A stretch of 64,000 nt of DNA from Pseudodesulfovibrio cashew (GTDB lineage: Bacteria; Desulfobacterota; Desulfovibrionia; Desulfovibrionales; Desulfovibrionaceae), in contig NZ_CP046400.1 in NCBI RefSeq assembly GCF_009762795.1, forward strand, positions 310,001-374,000, given 5' to 3'. The translations under genes were made by a program, and so were the position numbers. Positions 17,606-26,872 of the stretch are shown piece by piece (positions within the stretch are counted from its first letter, which is position 1; the number at the start of each line of letters is the position of its first letter). The notes beneath the pieces were generated by a model, which was given only the letters and a program-made list of their open reading frames with translations, made no database searches and was not told the origin of the DNA.

Positions 17606-20600
17606 ATGCTGGCTTTTCTCGACAAAATTCCATACGGCACCCCCCGGCTCAGGCGGGTCCTCTTCTGGGCGTTGACCCTGTTCACGGCCTATGTCCTCAT
17701 CGGCTTCTTCGTCCTCCCTCCGGTGGTCAGGACCGTAATCATCGACCAGGCCACCAAAGGCCTCAATAGAGAGACGACCCTGGAGAGGGTGGCCTTCAAC
17801 CCGCTGACCATGCGTTTCGAGCTGCAAGGACTGCGCGTGGCCAAACTCGAAGGCGAAGGCGCGCTCGTGTCCATAGGCTCCCTGTCCGCGGCACCGGGCA
17901 TCGCCACCCTCTGGAAGTTCGCCCCGGTGGTCTCCTACCTCCATCTGCGCGACCTGACCGTGGACGTCACCTTCTTTGGTGGAGGAAAGTATTCCATCTC
18001 CGACCTGATCGGCGCGCAACGCAAACCGGAAGACGAGTCCCCCGAGGCAAACGAAACGGTATTCCCCTTTGCCCTGTACGGCTTCGAGATGACCAATGCG
18101 ACGATCATCTTCGACGACAAGCCGCATAAAAAACGGCACGTCATCTCCAATCTCAACCTGCTGGTGCCCTTCACCTCAAGCTTTCTGGACCTGCGCAAGG
18201 AGTTCACCCAGCCCAAGTTCACGGCCGTGGTCAACGGCGACCCCGTGGAACTCAAGGGGCGCACCCTGCCCTTTGACGATACCCTGCGCACCGAGTTCGA
18301 GCTGGGCGCCGTGGATGTCGACCTGCATCAATACTGGAGCTACCTGCCCGTCAAGTCTCCCCTGCAGCTGGTCAGCGGCAAGTTCACCTCGGACATCACT
18401 CTCCTCTTCGAGCGACCGGACGCCACCCGCATGCGTCTGTTCCTGGGCGGCGGCGGAACCCTCACCAACCTGGAACTCTCCGCGCCTGTGGACGGAAAGG
18501 TCCTTGCCCTGAACAAGCTCGACTTCGAGATGGAGAAGTATTCCCTGGGCGACAACGAGCTGGCGCTCAAAAGCATCCGCCTGGACAAGCCATACTGCAA
18601 GGTCATCCGGCGCGGGGACGGCGACATCAACTGGACGGACTATTTTCCCGCCGAATCCCCCGGCACCGTTGCGAACAACGCCACGGCCAAAACCACGACC
18701 GAAAAGGACACCTCCCTGCGCCTGGACATCCGCTCCCTGGAAGTGGCGGGCGGCAGCGTGGACTGGCAGGACCTGACCGTGCCTGGAGGATTCTCCCGCG
18801 CCTTCGGCGACATAGCTTTCAAGGGCAAAGACCTGTCAACGGCCAAGGATGTGGTCAGCTCCTTCAACCTGAGCCTGGGGCGCAAGGGACGCGTCTCGGC
18901 TCAGGGGACGGCGACCCTGAGCCCGGTAAAAGCCGATGTTTCGGTCAAGGCCGAAGGGTTCAGCCTGCCGGACTACAAGGCCTATCTTGCCCAGGCCCTC
19001 CCCCTGCGCGTGGACTCCGGCGTGGCCGGGGCTACGGCCAAGCTCACGGTCAGCGACAACGACGGCGTCTTCAATCTGGCCGCCGACAACGCCACCCTCT
19101 CCCTGAGCGGGCTGGCCCTGTCCAAGCCGGACGCGGAGAAACCGAGTCTCGGCCTGAAGGCCCTGTCCGTGACCGGCGCCAACTTCGACCTCGCGGCAGG
19201 CAACGTGCTTGTGGACCGAATAGAGTTGACCGGTCCTTCGGTCGAAGTCGTCCGGGAGAAGTCGGGCGACCTCGATCTGGCGCGGCTCTTTGCCAAGGAG
19301 AGCGAGCCCGTGCGAGAGGAACAGACCGCCGCCGAAGAAGAGGCCAGGCAATGGACCGCCACGGTCAACACCGTGCGCGTGACCGATGGCGAAGCCACCT
19401 TCCGCGACCGTGCACTGAAGAATCCGGCGAAGCTGACCCTGAACGGTCTGCAGGCCACCTTGAGCAACCTGACCACCCGCCAGGGCGCGACCATGCGCTA
19501 CGACATGAGCACACGATGGGGCGGAAAAGGAGAGATTTCAGCCGCTGGCAGCCTCGGTCTTGATGAATTCGGCACCACCGGCCGACTCCGCCTCAAGGAC
19601 GTGGGGCTGAACCCGTTCGACCCCTACCTGGGCGAGTCCACGGAACTGCTCTTTTCCAAGGGCAGCGCCTCGGCCGACCTGAAGTATGAGTACTCCGGCA
19701 CCCGCACCAACAAGTACACGGTGACGGGAGGGGCGGGCCTTCGCAGCGTGGCGCTCCGCGACGACAGCGGCGACGGCGAATTCGCGGGCTTCGACGCCTT
19801 CACGCTCACGGGCGTTCGTTTCGAAAACGAGCCCAACCGGCTGGACATCCAGTCCATCGACCTGGACGGCCCACGCGCCGCAGTGGATTTCGACAAGGAC
19901 GGACGGCTGAATATCCGCCGCGCCTTCCGCATCCCCGAACCGCCGCCGGTGCCCGAAGAAAGGGAATCCAACGGCAAGGGGAAGCCTAAGCAAAAAGCCG
20001 AGACCCCGGCCAAAACCGCAGGAGACGCGCCCCAGACGCCTGCCCAACCTGCCGAGCCCCCCTTCTTCGATTCCGTGAAGATCGCCAAGGTGACCATGAA
20101 GAACGGGCACGTCACCTACCGCGACGCCTCGGTGGAGCCGGTCTATTCCACGGTCATCAGCGACATGACGCTGGGGCTGGTGGATGTTTCCCAGGCCCCG
20201 GAGGCGCGGCCCAAGATGGAGTTCAGCGCCAAGATCGGGCCCACGCCCATGTCGGTGACAGGCGTGCTCAACCCGGTCATCACCCCCATGTACTCCAACC
20301 TGACCGTGGCCGTGAACGGCCTGGAGATGGTGCCGCTCTCGCCCTACACCCTGAAATACATGGCCTACCCCGTGGAGAAGGGGCGGCTTTATGCAGACGT
20401 TACCTTCAAGACCGATAACTGGGAGCTGGACGCCAGCAACAAGTTCTTCATCGAGCAACTGGTCCTCGGGCCCAAGGACAAGCGACCCGACGCACCCAAC
20501 GTGCCGGTCAAGTTCGGGCTGTCCCTGCTCCAGGACGGCAACGGCGACATGGAGCTGAACCTGCCCATCCGGGGCAGGCTGGACGACCCGGACTTCCGCA

Positions 20601-21265
20601 TCGGCGGCATCGTGTTCAAGGCCATCGTCTCCCTGTTCGTCAAGGCCCTGGCCTCGCCCTTCAGCCTGATCGGCTCCATCTTCGGCGGCGGGGGCGAGAA
20701 CATGGACTTCGTGGTCTTCCAGCCTGGCCGTGCCACATTGGATCAGTCGGGCATGCAGAAACTGGAGACCGTGACCAAGGCGCTCGAGGAGCGGCAGAAG
20801 CTCAAGCTGGAAGTGGACGGCGTGGTCGATCCGGCAGCGGACAAGGCCGGCCTGATCACGGCCTTCTTCGAGGCCAAGCTCAGGCAGCAGAAATACGAAT
20901 CCCTGCCTCGCAAGGAGCGAAGCCAGACCTCGGCGGACGCCATGCGTATCGCGCCTGAAGAATACGAGGAATTCCTTTACGAGGCATACGCCGCCGAGCC
21001 CGATCCCGAAGGGATCAAGTCCACTACCCTGTTCGTCACCGACAGGCAGCCGGTGGACGTCATGGAGAAGTTCATCATCGACCGGATCCAAGTGACCCAG
21101 GAAGACCTCAACGAACTGGCCAGACAGCGGGCCAGCGCGGTCAAGGAGTTCATCCTCGCGCGCGATCCCAACCTGACCGAACGGGTTTATCTCCTCGACC
21201 GGCAGAAGGACGCCAAGGGCAAGACCGGCGTGCCCAAGCACCGGGCCGACCTGGGGATCAAATAA
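17606..21265 (+). CDS. DUF748/AsmA-like giant envelope protein
   Basis: This 1219-residue protein has one N-terminal membrane anchor (about 20-42), then a long periplasmic part. The start matches DUF748 proteins (LNRETTLERVAFNPLTMRFELQGLRV). It is rich in repeated beta-strand units with D-x-R-x-L/V-x-G-G-x-V-D-W patterns (IRSLEVAGGSVDWQDLT), as in AsmA-like lipid-bridge proteins. A Pro/Lys-rich linker lies near 775-815. The end (about 1030-1219) has an OmpA-like register (VVFQPGRATLDQSGMQKLETV). The likely role is lipid or outer-membrane homeostasis, inferred from the AsmA resemblance. Confidence 0.85.
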   Translation: MLAFLDKIPYGTPRLRRVLFWALTLFTAYVLIGFFVLPPVVRTVIIDQATKGLNRETTLERVAFNPLTMRFELQGLRVAKLEGEGALVSIGSLSAAPGIATLWKFAPVVSYLHLRDLTVDVTFFGGGKYSISDLIGAQRKPEDESPEANETVFPFALYGFEMTNATIIFDDKPHKKRHVISNLNLLVPFTSSFLDLRKEFTQPKFTAVVNGDPVELKGRTLPFDDTLRTEFELGAVDVDLHQYWSYLPVKSPLQLVSGKFTSDITLLFERPDATRMRLFLGGGGTLTNLELSAPVDGKVLALNKLDFEMEKYSLGDNELALKSIRLDKPYCKVIRRGDGDINWTDYFPAESPGTVANNATAKTTTEKDTSLRLDIRSLEVAGGSVDWQDLTVPGGFSRAFGDIAFKGKDLSTAKDVVSSFNLSLGRKGRVSAQGTATLSPVKADVSVKAEGFSLPDYKAYLAQALPLRVDSGVAGATAKLTVSDNDGVFNLAADNATLSLSGLALSKPDAEKPSLGLKALSVTGANFDLAAGNVLVDRIELTGPSVEVVREKSGDLDLARLFAKESEPVREEQTAAEEEARQWTATVNTVRVTDGEATFRDRALKNPAKLTLNGLQATLSNLTTRQGATMRYDMSTRWGGKGEISAAGSLGLDEFGTTGRLRLKDVGLNPFDPYLGESTELLFSKGSASADLKYEYSGTRTNKYTVTGGAGLRSVALRDDSGDGEFAGFDAFTLTGVRFENEPNRLDIQSIDLDGPRAAVDFDKDGRLNIRRAFRIPEPPPVPEERESNGKGKPKQKAETPAKTAGDAPQTPAQPAEPPFFDSVKIAKVTMKNGHVTYRDASVEPVYSTVISDMTLGLVDVSQAPEARPKMEFSAKIGPTPMSVTGVLNPVITPMYSNLTVAVNGLEMVPLSPYTLKYMAYPVEKGRLYADVTFKTDNWELDASNKFFIEQLVLGPKDKRPDAPNVPVKFGLSLLQDGNGDMELNLPIRGRLDDPDFRIGGIVFKAIVSLFVKALASPFSLIGSIFGGGGENMDFVVFQPGRATLDQSGMQKLETVTKALEERQKLKLEVDGVVDPAADKAGLITAFFEAKLRQQKYESLPRKERSQTSADAMRIAPEEYEEFLYEAYAAEPDPEGIKSTTLFVTDRQPVDVMEKFIIDRIQVTQEDLNELARQRASAVKEFILARDPNLTERVYLLDRQKDAKGKTGVPKHRADLGIK

Positions 21266-21320
21266 CCGCCGGGGGGGAGAGCTACGGCTGCGCCTCCCGC
21301 AGGAAAAACAGGCAGGGACC

Positions 21321-23213
21321 ATGGCTGGGAAGGAACGAATGTACCATCGCACCAGAACGTACGCATCGGCCATCGCGGCCTCCCTGGCCCTGCTGGGCCG
21401 GGGCGTTCCTGCGTTGGCCGCGGCTCCCGATGCCGGGATGACCGAATTCATCGGGCGATGGAGTCCGGCCATCATCCCGGTCTCCGTGGCGGGACTCCTG
21501 TTCGTGATCGTACTCCTCTACCTCAACCGCCGCCTGAAGCTCGGCTACGAGCAGCAGACCCGCGAACTGAACAACAGCCGGGACACCCTGCGCAAGGTCG
21601 TCGACCTGATGCCCAACCTGCTCTACGTCAAGGACCGCAGCGGCAGGTTCCTGCTCCTCAACCGCTCCATGGCCGAGTCCCTGGGCTCCGGCGTGGAAGA
21701 TCTCACCGGCGTGCGCCACGCCGATGTCCATCCTGACGACGAGCAGATCCGGCGCATGGAGGCCGACGACCTGGCCGTCATGGACACGGGCCTGCCGTCC
21801 GCGAATATGGAGGAGCCGTACCTTCACGCTGACGGAACCACCCACTGGCTCCAGACCACGCGCCTGCCGTTTCGTCCGGCCAACGCGGAAGAGCTGGCCG
21901 TCCTGGTGCTCTCGGTGGACATCACCGCCCGCAGGGCCGCAGGGGCCGCGCTCAAGGCCAGCGAGGAACGATTCCGGGCCATCTTCAACCAGACGTATCA
22001 ATTCTCGGCCACCCTGACGCTGGAAGGCGAGGTCATTCAGATCAACACCACCGCTCTGGACGCCTTCCGGCAAAAAGCCGACGACGTCGTGGGCAAGCCC
22101 CTGACCCTCGCCCGATGGTGGTGGGACGGGACCGTGAAAGACTGGCTCAATGACGCGGTGCAGCGGGCCGCCGAAGGGGAGACCGTCCGCAGAGAGGTCA
22201 AGAACACCCTGCACGAAGGCACTGTCATCGACGTGGACTTCACCCTGAAGCCCGCCCGAAACGACGAGGGCGAGATCATCTTCCTCATTGCCGAAGGGCG
22301 AGATATCTCCCAGCTCAAGAAGTCCCAGCAGGCGCTCAAAAAGCTCAACGAGGAATTGGAGCAACGTGTGGCCGATCGGACCAGAAACCTGGAAGAGGCC
22401 AAGGAAGAGCTCGAGGCTTCGCTGGAAGAGCTGCGCAGGACGCAGAAAGAACTGATCATGGCGGAAAAGCTTGCGGCTCTGGGCAGCCTTGTGGCGGGCG
22501 TGGCCCATGAGATCAACACGCCGCTGGGCGTCGGCGTCACCGCTGGCTCCTACCTCCGGGATCGTCTCGCGGTCCTGGAGTCGAAGCTGGCGTCAGGAGA
22601 ACTCAAACGGTCCGAACTGGAAAATTTCATCGAAAACGGGCTGGAGTCCGCAGGAAGCATCCTGACCAATCTCGAACGCGCCGCCGAACTGATCAGCAGC
22701 TTCAAGCAGGTGGCCGCTGACCAGTCCTCGGAGATCCCTCGGAATTTCGAACTCAGGTCCTACGTGGGGGAAGTGCTCATCAGCCTCAAGCCCGAGTACA
22801 AGCGGACCGGCCATCGCATAGAGAACAACGCGCCGGAGGTGGAGCTATACAGCTACCCGGGCGCGTTCATGCAGATCATCACCAACCTGCTGGTCAACGC
22901 CCTGCTCCATGCCTACGGCGAGGACGAGAGCGGCACGATCAGCATCGGCGGCGAGATCGAGGGCGATAGCCTGGTCTTCACCTTCGAGGACGACGGGTGC
23001 GGCATCCCGTCTGAGAACATCGACAAGATATTCGAGCCTTTCTATACGACGAGACGGGGGACGGGAGGCACGGGCCTGGGCCTGCACATCGTCTTCAACA
23101 CCGTGACCAGCACCCTGCACGGCACCATTCACGTGGATAGCGAGGTGGGCCGGGGCACCAGGTTCACCATTACCATGCCCCTGCAGCGGGCCGGAACCGA
23201 AGAAGAAGCCTGA
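21321..23213 (+). CDS. Membrane-bound PAS histidine kinase
   Basis: This 630-residue kinase has a signal-peptide-like start (ending near ALAAA, residue 35), a membrane span (about 52-70, IPVSVAGLLFVIVLLYL) and two PAS domains (about 85-205 and 213-335). A coiled coil is followed by HisKA with GVAHEINTPLGVGVTAGSYL (His near 395) and HATPase with NLLVNALLHAYG, EDDGCGIP and GTGGTGLGLHIVFN. The extended dimerisation helix with GVAHEINTPLG is typical of HWE-unrelated, NtrB/PilS-like orphan kinases. No receiver is present. An alternative start is the ATG at 21339. Confidence 0.88.
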   Translation: MAGKERMYHRTRTYASAIAASLALLGRGVPALAAAPDAGMTEFIGRWSPAIIPVSVAGLLFVIVLLYLNRRLKLGYEQQTRELNNSRDTLRKVVDLMPNLLYVKDRSGRFLLLNRSMAESLGSGVEDLTGVRHADVHPDDEQIRRMEADDLAVMDTGLPSANMEEPYLHADGTTHWLQTTRLPFRPANAEELAVLVLSVDITARRAAGAALKASEERFRAIFNQTYQFSATLTLEGEVIQINTTALDAFRQKADDVVGKPLTLARWWWDGTVKDWLNDAVQRAAEGETVRREVKNTLHEGTVIDVDFTLKPARNDEGEIIFLIAEGRDISQLKKSQQALKKLNEELEQRVADRTRNLEEAKEELEASLEELRRTQKELIMAEKLAALGSLVAGVAHEINTPLGVGVTAGSYLRDRLAVLESKLASGELKRSELENFIENGLESAGSILTNLERAAELISSFKQVAADQSSEIPRNFELRSYVGEVLISLKPEYKRTGHRIENNAPEVELYSYPGAFMQIITNLLVNALLHAYGEDESGTISIGGEIEGDSLVFTFEDDGCGIPSENIDKIFEPFYTTRRGTGGTGLGLHIVFNTVTSTLHGTIHVDSEVGRGTRFTITMPLQRAGTEEEA

Positions 23214-23241
23214 TAGAAGTCCTCCCCGGGGAAGACCGGAC

Positions 23242-23868
23242 CTACCGGCCCACCGCCTTGATCCCACCCAGAGAGAACTTGAAGACGTGATCCACGAACT
23301 CCTCCAGGTTGGCGCTGTTCACGGCGGGACGTCTCGGCGTGAGCCTGTCCAGGATTGGCTGTGTCAGCAGATGGTCGAGCAGGAGCACCCAGATGCTGGA
23401 GCTGGTGTAGGCCAGGACACTCTCCGGACATTCCGGCCCGAGAAGAGCGGACACGATCTCCCTGAGCTCATCGGCTCGGGGCTGGACCTGCCGCCTGACG
23501 ATGAAGTCGAGGTTCCGGCTCGGTTTGGCCATTTCGCGAAGGAAGATGGACCAACGCTGGGCGATGGTGGCGCTGCCGCTCTCGTAGATATCGCTGATCA
23601 GGTTGCGCAGGTAGCGCTTGAAGCGCAGCTCGGGGTCCATGTCCTCGTCCCCTGACTGCTCGTAGGTGTCCCTGGGGAAGACTTCCTCCAGCACGGCCAG
23701 GTAGAGCGCGTCCTTTCCACCGTAGTGATAGTTGACCGCCGCCACGTTGGCACCGGCACGGCCGCAGATATCACGGACAGTGGCCGCGTCGAACCCCTTG
23801 TCGGCGAAAACCTCGATGGCTGCCGCCAGTAACGCGTCTTTTGTGTTGACGTTGCGTTTCTCGTTCAT
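23242..23868 (-). CDS. TetR-family regulator, CecR/YbiH-like
   Basis: This 208-residue repressor has an N-terminal helix-turn-helix (about 10-55): KDALLAAAIEVFADKGFDAATVRDICGRAGANVAAVNYHYGGKDALYLAVL. The effector domain includes YLRNLISDIYESGSATIAQRWSIFLREMAKP and LLGPECPESVLAYTSSSIWVLLL, resembling the DUF1956 domain of CecR (YbiH). Members often control efflux or membrane-stress genes. It is divergent from ispH, and an inverted repeat upstream of its start is a likely operator. No efflux operon adjoins it. Confidence 0.88.
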   Translation of the reverse strand: MNEKRNVNTKDALLAAAIEVFADKGFDAATVRDICGRAGANVAAVNYHYGGKDALYLAVLEEVFPRDTYEQSGDEDMDPELRFKRYLRNLISDIYESGSATIAQRWSIFLREMAKPSRNLDFIVRRQVQPRADELREIVSALLGPECPESVLAYTSSSIWVLLLDHLLTQPILDRLTPRRPAVNSANLEEFVDHVFKFSLGGIKAVGR

Positions 23869-23894
23869 AATGATAATTCCGCCTTATCCGCCTG

Positions 23895-23915
23895 AAACGT
23901 TTAAAACAAATGTTT
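23895..23915. promoter_or_regulatory. Inverted repeat, candidate TetR operator
   Basis: AAACGTTT-AAAAC-AAATGTTT is a 7-of-8 matched inverted repeat centred about 36 bp upstream of the TetR start, in the tetR/ispH intergenic region. The size and location suit autoregulation by a TetR-family repressor; it might also affect ispH. Confidence 0.5.
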
Positions 23916-24010
23916 GAGCTTAGTATGCTCCACGGCGGACCAAGTCAAGCAAAATATGCGGCTGGCCGGGAGGGAGCGTTCCCTCAAGCGCCGCCACAAG
24001 GAGCCGGAAT

Positions 24011-24859
24011 ATGGAAGTAAAACTCGCGGAGACGGCAGGGTTCTGCATGGGCGTGGACCTTGCGCTCAGGCGGCTGGACAAGCTGGTCAAGGCTGCCAAG
24101 GGCAAGCCCATCCACATCCTGGGCCCCATCATCCACAACCCCCAGGTGCTCAAGCGCTATGCCGAGCAGGGGGTGATCATCGCGGAAACGCCGGAAGAGG
24201 TGCCCTCCGGGGCCTGCGTGGTCATCCGCGCCCACGGCATCACCCGCGAGGTGGAGGAGGCACTGCGCAAACGGAACGTGGTCATCAAGGACGCCACCTG
24301 CCCCAGGGTGAAAAAGGCGCAACTGCTCATTCAGCGCCACACCGGCGAGGACCGGGAGCTCCTGCTTTACGGCGAGGCCGACCATCCCGAGGTCAAGGGA
24401 CTGGTCAGCTACGCTCGGGACGGCCACTTCCTTTTCGGCTCCCCGGAGGAGCTTGAGGCTTATCCGCTCTCCCCAGAGAAAAAATACGTGCTGGCCGCCC
24501 AGACCACCCAGGACAGGGTCCTGTTCGAAATGATCGCCGAAAAGCTCAGGACGACACCCGATCTGGACGTCCTGATTCTGGAGACCATCTGCGACGCTAC
24601 CAAGCTGCGGCAAAACGAGGCCAATCAACTGGCCCGCCAGGTGGACTTCATGGTCGTGGTCGGCGGCTACAACAGCGGCAACACCCGGCGCCTGGCCCAG
24701 GTGGCCGAAGAGAACGGCACACCTTGCAGGCATGTAGAAACCGTAGATGACCTTGACCTGAAAGAACTGCGCGGCTATGGCTCTGTGGGCGTCACTGCGG
24801 GCGCTTCAACCCCCCGCAGGCTCATTGACCAGGTCATCGCCGCGCTCAAGGCGCTCTGA
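24011..24859 (+). CDS. ispH: 4-hydroxy-3-methylbut-2-enyl diphosphate reductase
   Basis: IspH (LytB) is the last enzyme of the MEP pathway, reducing HMBPP to IPP and DMAPP with an oxygen-sensitive [4Fe-4S] cluster. At 282 residues it has the normal compact length. The three cluster cysteines are visible: C12 in AETAGFCMGVD, one in DATCPRVKKAQ and one in ETICDATKLRQNE. Substrate-site motifs PIIHNPQV, RAHGI, AQTTQD and VGGYNSGNTRRLAQV are intact. GGAG precedes the ATG. Dxs and IspA of the same pathway lie 17 kb away. Confidence 0.96.
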   Translation: MEVKLAETAGFCMGVDLALRRLDKLVKAAKGKPIHILGPIIHNPQVLKRYAEQGVIIAETPEEVPSGACVVIRAHGITREVEEALRKRNVVIKDATCPRVKKAQLLIQRHTGEDRELLLYGEADHPEVKGLVSYARDGHFLFGSPEELEAYPLSPEKKYVLAAQTTQDRVLFEMIAEKLRTTPDLDVLILETICDATKLRQNEANQLARQVDFMVVVGGYNSGNTRRLAQVAEENGTPCRHVETVDDLDLKELRGYGSVGVTAGASTPRRLIDQVIAALKAL

Positions 24860-24873
24860 TCCCGGACGCAACA

Positions 24874-24918
24874 GGGGCCAGGCGCTTTCCGGTGATCCGA
24901 AAAACAGGCCCTGGCCCC
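24874..24918 (+). terminator. Hairpin after ispH
   Basis: GGGGCCAGG (24874-24882) pairs with CCTGGCCCC (24910-24918) around a 27-nt loop, 15 nt after the ispH stop. There is no T run, so this is only a probable 3'-end structure. From 24919 to about 25140 I see no gene and no further clear element. Confidence 0.45.
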
Positions 24919-25142
24919 GTGTGGACGCCTGCCGGGAGGTGTCGTTTCGTCGGGAAATGCCAACGCCGATGTGTGGAGGGTTGCGGCGCGGACTCCCGAC
25001 GGCAATCCTGTCAGGGGGAGACAGGAACGGCAGGCCGTTGGACTTCCGTGAATCCGTGCGGAGGATTCGGTCTTCGGCATAATTCTGCCCCAACGCCGCG
25101 CACCTGGGTATTATAATCATGGCACGTTGCAAAACCGGGGAC

Positions 25143-25196
25143 CACGGTGCCGGAGTGAAAGGGAAACAGCAGGGCTTGCCAGGAGGCGGCGCCGTG
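25143..25196 (+). promoter_or_regulatory. Structured leader upstream of moaE-moaA
   Basis: CACGGTGCCG (25143-25152) pairs with CGGCGCCGTG (25187-25196) over 10 bp with one G-U pair, enclosing a purine-rich 34-nt interior with a small GGC-TT-GCC element. It ends 46 nt before the moaE-like ATG. A leader structure of this size before molybdenum-cofactor genes suggests cofactor-linked control, but I cannot match it to the Moco riboswitch consensus by eye. Confidence 0.4.
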
Positions 25197-25242
25197 CTTA
25201 TCAGGAAGTAACGATACATCTATCAGCATTCGAGGGACTGAC

Positions 25243-25605
25243 ATGGATATCAATAAGGCTATTGCCGATCTGAAAAAGGAACCGGGTTTTGCCGAAAACG
25301 TCGGCATGATGTTGGTGCACAACGGCGTGGTCCGCGCGTGGTCCCGCAAGGACCGGGCAGAGGTGACCGCCATCGAGGTGCAGACCGACCTGGACAAGGT
25401 CGAGGAGATCCGCAAGGATATCGAAGCGCGCGAAGGCATCTTCAGGGCCGTGGCCCAGGCCAGATGCGGAGCCATGAAGCCGGGAGACGACGTCCTCCTG
25501 CTCATCGTGGCCGGAGACATCCGTGAAAACGTGAAGCCCGCGCTTGCCGACTTCCTGGACCGGGTCAAATCCGAAGCAGTCACCAAAAAAGAAATTTTCG
25601 CCTAG
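25243..25605 (+). CDS. moaE: MoaE-like molybdopterin synthase catalytic subunit
   Basis: This 120-residue protein resembles MoaE. It has GMMLVHNGVVRAWSR near the N-terminus and the core AVAQARCGAMKPGDDVLLLIVAGDIRENVKPALADFLDRVKSEAVTKKEIF, which parallels MoaE's HR-G-L-x-x-G-x-x-x-x-x-V-V-x-x-x-H-R segment and the terminal K-E. The canonical catalytic Lys and HR motif are not obvious, so it may be a divergent MoaE paralogue rather than the working subunit. It is upstream of moaA, which supports a molybdenum-cofactor role. GAGGGAC precedes the ATG. Confidence 0.65.
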   Translation: MDINKAIADLKKEPGFAENVGMMLVHNGVVRAWSRKDRAEVTAIEVQTDLDKVEEIRKDIEAREGIFRAVAQARCGAMKPGDDVLLLIVAGDIRENVKPALADFLDRVKSEAVTKKEIFA

Positions 25606-25735
25606 GCTTTTCCAGAGGCCTGCAGTCCGTCATCCGAACGGCTTCGATCCCGGCGCGTCCGAACGCGACCCGGCTTCGTTTCCTTGCCGGAATCGGCGCT
25701 CGCCCATTCTCAAACGGCGGCAACCGGGGTTTCCC

Positions 25736-26740
25736 ATGCACAAGATTCTTGAAGACACACACGGCCGCACGGTCAGCTATCTGCGCGTCAGCGTAACGGA
25801 CCGCTGCAACCTTCGCTGCACCTATTGCGCGGGCGAAGGGCAGGAATTCATTCCGCACCCGGACATCCTGCGATACGAGGAAATCCTCGATTTCATCGGC
25901 ATGGTGGTCGACATGGGCATCGAGAAAATCCGCTTCACCGGCGGTGAGCCCTTTGTGCGCAAAGGATTCGGCGACTTCATGATCGAGGCGGCAAAGCGCT
26001 ACCCCGACCTGGACCTCTGCGTGACCACCAACGCCACGCTGATCAAGGACTACGTAAAGCCCCTGGCCGAAGCGGGCATCCGGCGGGTGAACATCTCCCT
26101 GGACACCCTGGACCCCGAAAAATTCAAGCGCATCACCGGCCGCGACCACTTCGCCGAGGTCAGGGCCAACATCGATCGCTGCCTGGAGGCGGGGATGCGG
26201 GTCAAGATCAACGCCGTGGCCATGCGCGGGTTCAATGACGACGAACTCCCCGCTTTCGTGGAGTTCGCACGGGAGAACCCGCTGGACATGCGCTTCATCG
26301 AGTTCATGCCCGTGGGGTTGGAGACCGGTTGGGATGACGCAACAGTCTGGAAGGCCGAGGAAATCCTGACTGAGGCCGAAACCTACGCTGAACTGGTGCC
26401 TCTGACAGAGGACGACAAATGCCAGCACGGCCCGGCCCGGGTCTTCAACATCAAGGGAGGCAAGGGCCGCATCGGGCTCATCTCTCCCTACACCAACCAC
26501 TTCTGCGGCACTTGCAACCGCCTGCGCCTGACCTCGGACGGCAACCTGCGGACCTGTCTCTTCTCAGACAAGGTATACCGCCTGCGGCCCGTGCTGCGCA
26601 ATCCCAAGCTCGGATTGGCCGCAGTGGAAAAGATTCTCAAGAAAGCCAGCCGCCACAAGCCCATCGGGCACGACCTGCTGGAACGCATGCCCGCAGGACA
26701 GGGTGTGTGCCGCACACGCATGGCGTCCATCGGCGGCTGA
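25736..26740 (+). CDS. moaA: GTP 3',8-cyclase MoaA
   Basis: This radical-SAM enzyme starts molybdopterin synthesis by converting GTP to 3',8-cyclo-7,8-dihydro-GTP. At 334 residues it has the usual length. The N-terminal cluster motif is CNLRCTYC (CxxxCxxC, near residues 22-29), followed by IRFTGGEPFVRKGF. The second, C-terminal cluster is CGTCNRLRLTSDGNLRTCLF. The chain ends in Gly-Gly (MASIGG), required for MoaA activity. The ATG at 25736 matches the family start (MHKILEDTHGRTVSYLRVSVTDRC). Confidence 0.96.
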   Translation: MHKILEDTHGRTVSYLRVSVTDRCNLRCTYCAGEGQEFIPHPDILRYEEILDFIGMVVDMGIEKIRFTGGEPFVRKGFGDFMIEAAKRYPDLDLCVTTNATLIKDYVKPLAEAGIRRVNISLDTLDPEKFKRITGRDHFAEVRANIDRCLEAGMRVKINAVAMRGFNDDELPAFVEFARENPLDMRFIEFMPVGLETGWDDATVWKAEEILTEAETYAELVPLTEDDKCQHGPARVFNIKGGKGRIGLISPYTNHFCGTCNRLRLTSDGNLRTCLFSDKVYRLRPVLRNPKLGLAAVEKILKKASRHKPIGHDLLERMPAGQGVCRTRMASIGG

Positions 26741-26753
26741 TCCGCCGAAACCC

Positions 26754-26790
26754 GGGGGGGCAATCCATACATGCCATTGCGCCCCCCTTT
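26754..26790 (+). terminator. Terminator after moaA
   Basis: GGGGGG plus GCAAT (26754-26764) pairs with ATTGC plus CCCCCC (26776-26787) with one bulged G, followed by TTTATA. It lies 13 nt after the moaA stop. Confidence 0.75.
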
Positions 26791-26872
26791 ATACTAGGCA
26801 AACCTTGGCTGAAAAGGTATTCTTCCGCCCGATGGATGAAGCATTGCGGTATGAACCTCGTTCAAGGATACA

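Noticed and set aside
25100-25140. A sigma-54 promoter at the TGGCACGTTGCA word
   Set aside because: GG and GC are only 6 bases apart, not 10.
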